Below are positions 7,058-13,416 of a stretch of 13,416 bases of DNA, in pieces (position 1 is the stretch's first letter; every line of letters starts with the position of its first letter). The stretch is from Streptomyces roseochromogenus subsp. oscitans DS 12.976. GTDB taxonomy: Bacteria; Actinomycetota; Actinomycetes; Streptomycetales; Streptomycetaceae. The notes under the pieces are model-generated. The model saw nothing but the letters and a program-made list of their open reading frames with translations. It had not been told where the DNA came from and searched no databases. The stretch is from the NCBI RefSeq assembly GCF_000497445.1, contig NZ_CM002285.1, positions 8,911,253 through 8,924,668 on the forward strand, read 5' to 3'. A program made the position numbers and the translations under genes.

Positions 7058-10000
7058 CTACGGATCCGTTCCGGTGTGCTCGTCGATGCCCGCCCGCCTG
7101 CGGTAGGCCCGCACCAGGTCCACCGACGCCGGACCGCGTGGCCGGCGGCCGGGGCGGATGTCCACGGCGAACGCCTTCGACTCCTGGATGTGGACGTTGG
7201 GGTCCAGGGACAGATGCAGCAGCTCGTTGGCTGCGTCCCCGGTGCTGTAGCCGTTGGGACCCCAGTGGTACGGCAGCCCGACCTGGTGCAGCCGGCGGCC
7301 CAGCACCGTCAGCGGCGCCATCCGGTCGGTCACCAGCACCCGCGCCTCGATCACCGCGCGTGCGCTGACGATGGTCGCCCACCCGGTATGTGCCAGGCCC
7401 CGCTCGGCCGCCAGCTCGGGGGAGACCTCGCAGAAGAACTCCGGTTGCAGCTCGGCCAGATACGGCTGCCAGCGGGACATGCCGCCCGCCGTGTGGTGCT
7501 CGGTCAGCCGGTAGGTGGTGGCCACGTACGGGAACACCTCTGAGCCGGGTTCGTCGCCGCTCGGCTGGTAACGGTTGTCGGGCAGCGAGGGCATCAACTG
7601 CCGTACCGGATTGCGCTGCTGGTCGTAGAGCAGGTTCACGAACGGCGAGTCCTGCGGCTCGTAATGGGCCGGGAGCGGGCCGTCGGCGAGGCCGGACGGC
7701 ACATACAGCCAGGCCTTGCCGTCGGACTGCATGATGAACGGGTCCTCGCCCGACAGGGCTTCCGGGCCGGTCGCGTCCTCGGGCGGTCCGTGGTCGGGTG
7801 CCTTGTCCCTCTTGAAGTCGGGGACATCGTGCCCGGACCACTCACCCTTGTCCGGGTCCCACCACACCAGTGCCTTCCGCTCGCTCCACGGTCTGCCCTG
7901 CGGGTCGGCGGAGGCGCGGTTGTACAGGATCCGGCGGTTGGCCGGCCAGGCCCACGCCCACTCGGCCGCCACCCAGTCCTGCTCCTGGCCGGGTCTGCGG
8001 CGGGCGGCCTGGTTGACGCCGTCGGCGTAGACACCGCAGTAGATCCAGCAGCCGCATGTGGTGGAGCCGTCGGGCTTCAGCTGCTCGTAGGAGGAGAGCG
8101 GCCCGCCCTCGGCGTCATGGCCGTTGATCTCGGCGAGCACGGCCTCCGCGTCGGGTTCGGCGAGCGGGCCCTTCGTCGGATAGTCCCAGGTCAGATCGAG
8201 CACGGGCCGGTCCATCTCCTCGGTGGACCCCGCGAGTTTCTCGCGGATGATCCGCCCCAGGTGGTAGGTGAACCACAGATCGCTGCGCGACGCGCCGGGC
8301 GGCTCGACCGCCTGGTGGTGCCACTGCAGCAGCCGCTGGGTGTTGGTGAAGCTGCCGTCCTTCTCGGTGTGCGCGGCGGCCGGCAGGAAGAACACCTCGG
8401 TGCGGATGTCCTCGGTGCGCAGCTCGCCGGTCTCGATCTCGGGCCCGTCCTGCCACCAGGTCGCCGACTCGATCAGCGAGAAGTCGCGGACGACCAGCCA
8501 GCCCAGGCCGGCCATCCCGAGCCGCATCAGCTTGGAGTTGGCGTTGCCCACCGCCGGGTTCTCGCCGAACAGGAAGTAGCCCGAGCAGACGCCCTCCAGC
8601 TGGGCCAGGGTCGTCTCGTACGCGGAGTGGGAGCCGGTCAGCCGGGGCAGGTAGTCGAAGCAGAAGTCGTTCTCTTCGGTCGCCGCGTCACCCCAGTACG
8701 CCTTGAGCAGGCTCACCAGGTAGGCGCGCATGTTGCCCCAGTAGCCCTTGGAGGCCGTCTCGGCCGCGAGAAAGGCGGCCAGGTCCTGGTGCCGGTGGGC
8801 GTGCGGCATCGGGATGTAGCCCGGCAGCAGGTTGAACAGCGTCGGGATGTCCGTGGAGCCCTGGATCGAGGCGTGCCCGCGCAGGGCCAGGATGCCGCCG
8901 CCCGGCCGGCCGATGTTGCCGAGCAGGGTCTGCAGTACGGCCGCCGCCCGGATGTACTGCACGCCCACCGTGTGCTGCGTCCAGCCGACCGCGTACGCGA
9001 AGGCCGTCGTACGGTCGCGGCCGGAGTTCTCCGTGACCAGCTCGCACACCTGCCGGAACAGATCCTGCGGCACCCCGCAGATCTGCTCGACCAGCTCCGG
9101 GGTGTAGCGGGCGTAGTGCCGCTTGAGCACCTGGAACACACAGCGCGGATGCGTCAGCGTCTCGTCCCGCTCCGGCTCGCCCGTGCCGCCTTCATACTGC
9201 CAACTGCTTTTGCTGTAGGTGCGGTTGGCGGCGTCAAGACCGGAGAACACGCCCGCCAGATCCTCGGTGTCATGGAAGTCCTCCCGCACGATCACCGGGG
9301 CGTTGGTGTACGCCACGACGTACTCACGGAAGTACTTGTCCCGCTCCAGGACGTAGTGGATGATCCCGCCGAGGAACGCGATGTCCGTGCCCGCGCGCAG
9401 CGGCACGTGCACGTCGGCCAGCGCGCTGGTGCGGGTGAACCGCGGGTCGACATGGATCAGCTTCGCGCCCCGCGCCTTGGCCTCCATCACCCACTGGAAC
9501 CCGACCGGATGGCACTCGGCCATGTTCGAGCCCTCGATGACGACGCAGTCCGCGTTCTGCAGATCCTGCTGGAAGGTGGTCGCGCCGCCGCGTCCGAACG
9601 AGGTTCCCAGACCGGGAACGGTGGAGGAGTGTCAAACCCGGGCCTGGTTCTCGATCTGGATCGCTCCGAGCGCGGTGAACAACTTCTTGATCAGGTAGTT
9701 CTCTTCGTTGTCGAGCGTGGCCCCGCCGAGGCTCGCGATGCCGAGGGTGCGCCGGGTGCGGGTCTCGTCGACCGTCCACTGCCAGCCCGCCCGGCGCGCC
9801 TCGATCACCCGGTCGGCGATCATGTCCATCGCGGTGTCGAGGTCCAGCCGCTCCCACGCGGTGCCGTGGGGGCGCCGGTAGAGCACCTGGTGCTCACGGG
9901 CATCCCCGGTCGTCAGCTGCAGGCTCGCCGCGCCCTTGGGGCACAGCCGGCCGCGTGAGACCGGGGAGTCCGGGTCGCCCTCGATCTGGGTGACCTTCTC

Positions 10001-10198
10001 GTCCTGGACGTACACGTTCTGGCCGCAGCCGACGGCGCAGTACGGGCAGACCGACTTCACCACCCGATCGGCGGTGGCCACCCGGGGCGTGAGCCGCTCG
10101 CTGCGCCCGCTCTTCGCCGCGGCGCCCCGGCCCAGCGGATCGGTGCCCGCCAGCTGGCGGTAGACCGGCCACGAGCCGATCCAGGTGCGTACGCCCAC
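7058..10198 (-). CDS. fdhA: Selenocysteine-containing formate dehydrogenase, catalytic alpha subunit
   Basis: A 1046-residue Mo-bisMGD enzyme when the internal TGA is read as Sec. It oxidises formate to CO2. Cys51, Cys54, Cys58 and Cys86 (VCPYCAVGCG ... RLCPKG) bind the N-terminal [4Fe-4S] cluster, followed by Lys88. The Sec codon is residue 189 in ENQARV-U-HSSTVPGLG, the canonical formate dehydrogenase site with His190 next to it. After it come SNMAECHPVGFQWV and, near the end, a molybdopterin dinucleotide-binding domain (GHTGWATIVSA-like segment, LPYHWGPNGYSTGDAANELLH). The GTG at 10196-10198 was chosen for AAGGAG five bases upstream and for MGVRTWI-type N-termini in relatives; the frame is open to 10603 but that stretch looks non-coding. 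There is no twin-arginine signal, so a cytoplasmic location is likely. Iron-sulphur and membrane subunits are not adjacent. Two CCTTGAT direct repeats (10221-10245 on the plus strand) lie in the leader. Ordinary stop-codon logic would split the gene at 9632. Confidence 0.93.
9603..9619 (-). promoter_or_regulatory. Bacterial SECIS hairpin in the fdhA message
   Basis: On the minus strand, 12 nt after the UGA, GTTCCC pairs perfectly with GGGAAC around the five-base loop GGTCT. The GGUCU loop is the same as in the SelB-binding apical loop of E. coli fdhF mRNA, as I recall it, and it begins 18 nt after the UGA, also matching E. coli. SelB should bind here. The element lies inside the coding sequence, where it encodes VPGLG, which departs from the more usual VAALAP-type sequence of Cys homologues; this suggests selection on the RNA rather than the peptide. 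Confidence 0.9.
9632..9634 (-). other. In-frame UGA decoded as selenocysteine (Sec189 of FdhA)
   Basis: TGA on the minus strand interrupts two reading frames that are in register and together make one complete formate dehydrogenase. The flanks ENQARV and HSSTV match the place where this family carries Sec or Cys. All decoding factors are encoded next door. Confidence 0.95.
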
Positions 10199-10459
10199 AG
10201 CCACTCCTTCCGCTCGGTCCCTTGATCCGCTCGATACCTTGATTTTCCCGCACGCGGACGGGCACGGCATCTCCCGGACGCCCGGCCGGTCGGAAGAGGA
10301 TGCGGCCCGGGTTGCCGAGCAGGGCGTTGCGGATAGCGGATATACGCGCGGCCCGGAGGAGAGGCCGTCTCGTCGAGGAACTGTCCGGCCCAGGCCGTCA
10401 GGTCGGCCCGCGGACCTCCGTGGCACCGGCAAGGAGCGGGCCAACCCGGCCTGGCTGGG

Positions 10460-10662
10460 CCGGGCCATGTCGCCGTCGAGCTGACGAGCAAGGGGGAGTC
10501 GGCCCTGATCACCGGCGACTGCATCCACCATCCGGTCCGGCTCGCCCACCCCGGCATCGGCACCTGCGTCGACATCGACCCGGGGCCGTCCGAGCCCTCG
10601 CACTGCCCAGCGCCGGCCGCCTGATCACCCCTACCGGCTTCTGCCCGTTCCCGCAGCTGCGG
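10460..10662 (+). pseudogene. Remnant of an MBL-fold metallo-hydrolase
   Basis: Reading from 10460, the plus strand gives PGHVAVELTSKGESALITGD and then IHHPVRLAHPGIGTCVDIDP. This is the central PGH...GD...HHP region of metallo-beta-lactamase-fold hydrolases (zinc-binding His and Asp). The frame then degrades and stops at TGA 10622-10624. In another frame, from 10606, the segment PSAGRLITPTGFCPF resembles the C-terminal (P)TAGRLV-type segment of the same family. About 30 residues that should lie between the two pieces are missing, and the N-terminal metal-binding HxHxDH motif is not found upstream. An internal deletion plus a frameshift in an already truncated gene explains this. The family assignment is by motif memory only. 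Confidence 0.6.
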
Positions 10663-10760
10663 CGAGACGAGAAACCGGCCTCCCGTGAAGAAACCGGCCT
10701 CCCGCGAGACGAAGAGCCCGCAGACGCGAAACCGGCCTGTGGCGAGACAAAGAGCCGGCC
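10662..10760. repeat. Degenerate short repeats with a 19/38-bp period
   Basis: GAAACCGGCCT occurs at 10671, 10690 and 10728, which are offsets of 19 and 38 bp. GCGAGAC occurs at 10663, 10704 and 10742, and the related GACGAAGAGCC / GACAAAGAGCC follow the last two. The pattern fits a 19-bp unit, or a 38-bp composite unit, expanded and then mutated. It ends about 30 bp before the stop codon of the exporter, on that gene's 3' side. The function is unknown. Confidence 0.6.
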
Positions 10761-10791
10761 GCCGGCGCCGTACACCGGACCCGTCGGTGGC

Positions 10792-12309
10792 TCAGGTCTG
10801 CCGGGCGTGCATCGGGTTGTGGGCGACCTCGTCCGGGCATCTGCGGTGCGGCCCGCGCAGGCGCCGGTCGCGCTGCCGGTCGAACGTCGCGAGGGCCAGC
10901 GACGCCGCCATGCCGACGAGCGCGGCGCCCAGCGCGGTGACCAAGGCGCCCCGGTAGTCATGGCTTCTGCCGAGCACCAGGTAGAAGAGGCCGGGCAGGG
11001 CGGCGGTCCCCACTGCGGCACCGAGCCGCTGTCCGGTCTGCAGGGCCCCGCCCGCCGCGCCCGCCATGTACACGGGTACATCCCGCAGGGTCATGGTGAT
11101 GTTGGGGGAGACCACGAAGCCGCCGCCGATGCCGCCGAGGAAGAGGACGGGGGCCGCGAGCCAGGGCGCGATGCCGATGGGTGCGAAACGGAGCAGCAGC
11201 GCGGTACCGCCCAGGCCGAGGATCACGCCCGTCAGGCCACAGACGGTGAGCAGACGGCCGAACCGGTCCACCAGCCGGCCGGCGACCACGGCCGCGCTCG
11301 CCGAGCCGAGGGCGAAGGGCGTCACGGCGAGACCGGACCGGAGCGGCGTGAAGCCCAGGCCGTGCTGGAAGAAGAGCGCGAAGACCAGCCACACGCCGCT
11401 GAACCCGATGAAGTAGAGCGTGCCCACTCCGGCGCCGACGGCGTAGCCGCGCACGCCGGTGAACAGACGTGGGTCGAGCAGCGGCTGCGCACCCCGGTCG
11501 ACCAGCCGGTGCTGCCACCAGGCGAAGACGAGGAGGATCGCGGCGCCGGCCGGGAACAGCCACCACAGGCGGCCGATGCCGCCGGAGTCCGCCTGGACCA
11601 GTGGGAACATCAGCGCGAGGACGCCGAGCCCGAGGAGCAGCACGCCCGGCAGGTCCACCTGTCCCCGGCCGGAGGGCCGGGTGCTGGGCAGCAGCCGGCG
11701 GCCGAGGAGAACGGCGAGGATGCCGATGGGGACGTTGACGTAGAAGATCCACCGCCAGCCCTGGGGGCCGGAGGCGAGGGCGAGGATGGCGCCGCCGGTG
11801 ATGGGGCCGGCGGCCGAGGATATGCCGACGGTGGAGCCGAAGAAGCCGAAGGCGCGGCCGCGTTCGGCACCACGGAACATCTGCTGGATGAGCGCGGAGT
11901 TCTGCGGCGCCATGAAACCGGCCGCCAGCCCCTGGGCGAGGCGGGCCACCACCAGCAGCGTGATGTCGGGGGCCGCCCCGCAGGCCGCGCTGAAGACGAC
12001 GAAGCCGCTGAGGGCGAGCAGGAAGATGCGCCGCCGGTCCAGGGCGTCGCCGAGCCGGCCGGCGGTGACGAGGGCGAGGGCGAAGGTGAGCGCGTATCCG
12101 GACACCACCCACTGCACCTGGGCGGGGGAGGCGTGCAGATCCCGCTGGATGGTGGGCAGGGCGACCGCCACGATCGTCACGTCCAGCAGGCTCATGAAGC
12201 CGGCCACCAGGGTGACCCACAGGGCCCGCCACCGGTGCGGATCCGGCTCGTACCCGGCCTCCTGAGAGCCAGGGTTCCCGCCGTGAGCCGCTGACGCCGC
12301 CGCTGTCAC
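10792..12309 (-). CDS. DHA2-family (EmrB/QacA-like) MFS exporter, 14 helices
   Basis: A 505-residue proton-coupled drug or metabolite exporter in the cytoplasmic membrane. The first helix contains SLLDVTIVAVALPTIQRDL, the signature of the 14-helix DHA2 group. WVVSGYALTFA follows, then motif A GRLGDALDRRRIFL and the antiporter motif C (STVGISSAAGPITGGAIL). The length and the long second half fit 14 transmembrane segments. The GTG at 12307-12309 was chosen because AAAGGAG lies 5 nt upstream; the frame stays open to 12639 but that part is not permease-like. It is transcribed divergently from the DUF4232 gene across a 328-bp gap and points toward fdhA, which starts about 600 bp further on. It sits between fdhA and the NrfD-type fragment, where fdh accessory genes might be expected. 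No regulator lies beside it, so the substrate cannot be inferred; a link to formate or selenium is speculative. Confidence 0.88.
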   Translation of the reverse strand: MTAAASAAHGGNPGSQEAGYEPDPHRWRALWVTLVAGFMSLLDVTIVAVALPTIQRDLHASPAQVQWVVSGYALTFALALVTAGRLGDALDRRRIFLLALSGFVVFSAACGAAPDITLLVVARLAQGLAAGFMAPQNSALIQQMFRGAERGRAFGFFGSTVGISSAAGPITGGAILALASGPQGWRWIFYVNVPIGILAVLLGRRLLPSTRPSGRGQVDLPGVLLLGLGVLALMFPLVQADSGGIGRLWWLFPAGAAILLVFAWWQHRLVDRGAQPLLDPRLFTGVRGYAVGAGVGTLYFIGFSGVWLVFALFFQHGLGFTPLRSGLAVTPFALGSASAAVVAGRLVDRFGRLLTVCGLTGVILGLGGTALLLRFAPIGIAPWLAAPVLFLGGIGGGFVVSPNITMTLRDVPVYMAGAAGGALQTGQRLGAAVGTAALPGLFYLVLGRSHDYRGALVTALGAALVGMAASLALATFDRQRDRRLRGPHRRCPDEVAHNPMHARQT

Positions 12310-12591
12310 CTGGGCTCCTTTCACCAAGGCCGCACCCGGATCGCCGGCGCCGCCTGAGGCAACCACGTTCCCCCATCTGGGCGCGGGCACACCACACAGC
12401 CTGCTACCGCAACCTGCCGGGGGCAAAGGCAGGCCGGGCGGATCGCCGACGCCGTCCGCGGGCCGCAGACGACGCGGGCACTCCCTCCAGATCCGCGTCA
12501 TCGACCGGGTCGGCCGGCTCTCACCACGGCAGGTTCTGACCACGGCCGAAAATCCGCCGAACCTTTCTCCGGCCTCCCGTATCACACCTGA

Positions 12592-12607
12592 GGTAAGGCG
12601 AGTTACC
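12592..12607. promoter_or_regulatory. Inverted repeat GGTAA-N6-TTACC upstream of the DUF4232 gene
   Basis: Arms GGTAA (12592-12596) and TTACC (12603-12607) lie 30 bp before the ATG, in an otherwise featureless 328-bp divergent intergenic region (12310-12637). The left half (TGAGGTAAGGC) resembles half of a Streptomyces iron box (TTAGGTTAGGCT), but the right half does not fit. It is a possible operator for the DUF4232 gene, low confidence. I see nothing else in the gap. Confidence 0.25.
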
Positions 12608-12637
12608 GAGCCGCGAACGAAGGGACGAGCGCTCACC

Positions 12638-13234
12638 ATGACTCACCAGCACCAAAGCCACACGCCTCAGACCGCTGTGGTTCCCCGGTCCGACCGGCGC
12701 CTGTGCCGCGGACACGCGATGTTCGCCGTGGCCACGGCCGCCGGTCTGGGCCTCGCCGGTGCCGGGGTGGCGCAGGCCGCCCAGGCCGGTGCCGTGACGG
12801 CGACGCCCACGTGCGCCGTCTCCGCGCTGAGCGCCTCGTTCGGCCAGGGCCTCGCCGGCGGCATGAACCATCAGGGCGTGGTGCTGAAGCTGACGAACAC
12901 CGGCGCCCACATGTGCGTGCTGCGGGGCTTCCCGGGCCTCGGCCTGGAGAACGGCTCCCACCGCACGCTCCACTCGGCCACCCACTGGGGCGACACCTGG
13001 TACGTGAAGAGCCCCGCCAAGACCACCCTGACCCTCCGCAAGGGCCAGAGCGCGGAGGCGGTCATAGCGTGGACGCACGCCAACACCGGCACCGCCGACG
13101 CCGTCCATGCCGCCTATCTCCAGGTCACCCCGCCCGCGGCGACCAGCCACAAGACGCTCAAGTTCCCGCAGTGGGTCGACAACGGCGACCTTGAGGTCAC
13201 CGCCCTCGCGTACCGGATCGACGTGACCCCCTAG
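12638..13234 (+). CDS. Secreted DUF4232-domain protein
   Basis: A 198-residue predicted exported protein. A basic N-region (residues 17-26, RSDRRLCRGH) precedes a hydrophobic Ala/Gly helix (28-44) and an AQAAQA cleavage region near residues 45-50. The mature part begins with TPTCAVSALSASFG and contains MCVLRGFPGLGLENG. The two mature cysteines (C59 and C93) and the flanking sequence match DUF4232, a beta-sandwich domain abundant in secreted actinobacterial proteins, with no established function. AAGGGA (12620-12625) lies upstream of the ATG at 12638; an internal ATG at 12719 would shorten the signal peptide's N-region. It faces the opposite way to its neighbours. Its TAG stop and the TAG of the NrfD-like gene on the other strand overlap within one CTAG. 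There is no evident link to selenium or formate metabolism. Confidence 0.85.
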   Translation: MTHQHQSHTPQTAVVPRSDRRLCRGHAMFAVATAAGLGLAGAGVAQAAQAGAVTATPTCAVSALSASFGQGLAGGMNHQGVVLKLTNTGAHMCVLRGFPGLGLENGSHRTLHSATHWGDTWYVKSPAKTTLTLRKGQSAEAVIAWTHANTGTADAVHAAYLQVTPPAATSHKTLKFPQWVDNGDLEVTALAYRIDVTP

Positions 13235-13416
13235 CGGCCGCGCGCCGTCCGGCGTTCCCGCTGCGGTACGACGGTGTATCTCGGATCCTCGGCGGAGGCC
13301 ACCCCGGCGTGGAACACGCCGAAGCGGAGCGCCGCCGAGCCGGAGAGCAGCGCGGCCGCGGCCGCCAGGGCCAGGCGCCGGTCCCGCCCCGCCGACAGGG
13401 CGAGGGCCGCGCCGCC
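13231..13416 (-). CDS. C-terminus of NrfD/polysulfide reductase-like membrane subunit, partial
   Basis: The last 61 codons of a minus-strand gene entering from the right edge. The peptide has a hydrophobic Ala/Leu helix (ALALSAGRDRRLALAAAAAL), then SGSAALRFGVFHAG and ASAEDPRYTVVPQRER before TAG (stop at 13231-13233). The RFGVF-x-AG-x-AS-x-DP-x-YTVVPQRER ending is characteristic, from memory, of actinobacterial NrfD-type subunits that anchor formate dehydrogenase and pass electrons to the quinone pool. It is transcribed in the same direction as fdhA, about 3 kb upstream of it, and is probably the membrane partner; the iron-sulphur subunit would be expected outside the window next to it. The assignment rests on one terminal segment only, and the function in the complex is inference. 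Confidence 0.65.
   Translation of the reverse strand, partial: GGAALALSAGRDRRLALAAAAALLSGSAALRFGVFHAGVASAEDPRYTVVPQRERRTARGR

Larger units (their letters stand above)
10199..10791. other. 593-bp region between fdhA and the exporter without an intact gene
   Basis: Several open frames cross this region, but none shows a recognisable complete protein or a convincing ribosome site. It contains the fdhA leader (to about 10265, with the relatively AT-rich segment TTGATTTTCC), an unassigned stretch (10265-10455), an MBL-fold hydrolase remnant (10460-10660) and a patch of short degenerate repeats (10662-10760). The mixture of remnants suggests past rearrangement. Confidence 0.6.

Noticed and set aside
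9523..9634. fdhA as a frameshifted or nonsense-mutated pseudogene, or as two genes
   Set aside because: The two halves are in the same frame, the TGA is at the known Sec site, and a SECIS hairpin and all decoding genes are present.
7664..9958. 764-codon plus-strand open frame
   Set aside because: It is antisense to fdhA, with Val/Gly/Arg-rich shadow composition and no recognisable domain.
10199..10603. Extension of fdhA upstream to 10603
   Set aside because: The extra 135 residues show no family similarity and run through remnant DNA; the GTG at 10198 has a good ribosome site at the right spacing.
10671..10738. CRISPR-like array
   Set aside because: Units are about 11 bp with irregular, short and related spacers; no cas genes are nearby.
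10300..12294. 664-codon plus-strand open frame
   Set aside because: Its composition is low-complexity Glu/Gly/Asp/Gln, and it lies antisense to a well-conserved MFS permease; it is a shadow of high-GC codon bias.

Overview
The window is high-GC actinobacterial DNA, almost certainly Streptomyces or a close relative. The evidence is strong third-position G/C bias, GTG starts behind AAGGAG-type ribosome sites, a MASE1 protein beside a SpoIIE-type phosphatase, and a secreted DUF4232 protein. Its core (about 2.6 to 10.2 kb) is a compact and apparently complete selenocysteine (Sec) decoding cassette plus the selenoprotein it serves.

Layout. (1) 1-135, minus: fragment of an MFS permease cut by the window edge and apparently lacking its N-terminal helices. 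(2) 322-1152, plus: stand-alone SpoIIE/RsbU-type PP2C phosphatase. (3) 1420-2487, plus: MASE1 membrane sensor protein without an output domain. (4) 2643-7051, plus: selA, selB and selD, with the tRNA-Sec gene (selC, anticodon UCA) on the opposite strand at 5902-5994, overlapping the 3' end of selB. (5) 7058-10198, minus, convergent with selD: fdhA, a molybdenum formate dehydrogenase whose reading frame is interrupted by a TGA at 9632-9634. That TGA is followed by a bacterial SECIS hairpin with a GGUCU loop, so it is read as Sec189 and is not a frameshift or nonsense mutation. (6) 10199-10791: no intact gene; remnants of an MBL-fold hydrolase and a short degenerate repeat patch. (7) 10792-12309, minus: 14-helix DHA2-type MFS exporter. 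(8) 12638-13234, plus: secreted DUF4232 protein. (9) 13231 to the right edge, minus: C-terminus of an NrfD-like membrane subunit, probably the quinone-side partner of the formate dehydrogenase.

How it works together. SelD makes selenophosphate. SelA converts seryl-tRNA-Sec to selenocysteyl-tRNA-Sec. SelB carries that tRNA to the ribosome and recognises the SECIS hairpin in the fdhA message, so the UGA at codon 189 is decoded. FdhA oxidises formate at its Mo-bisMGD/Sec site. The electron-transfer subunits are not next to fdhA; an NrfD-type subunit appears about 3 kb upstream in the fdhA transcription direction, separated by the exporter, the hydrolase remnant and the DUF4232 gene. This suggests an interrupted fdh locus. 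Family assignments come from recognising protein motifs by eye; no database search was run.
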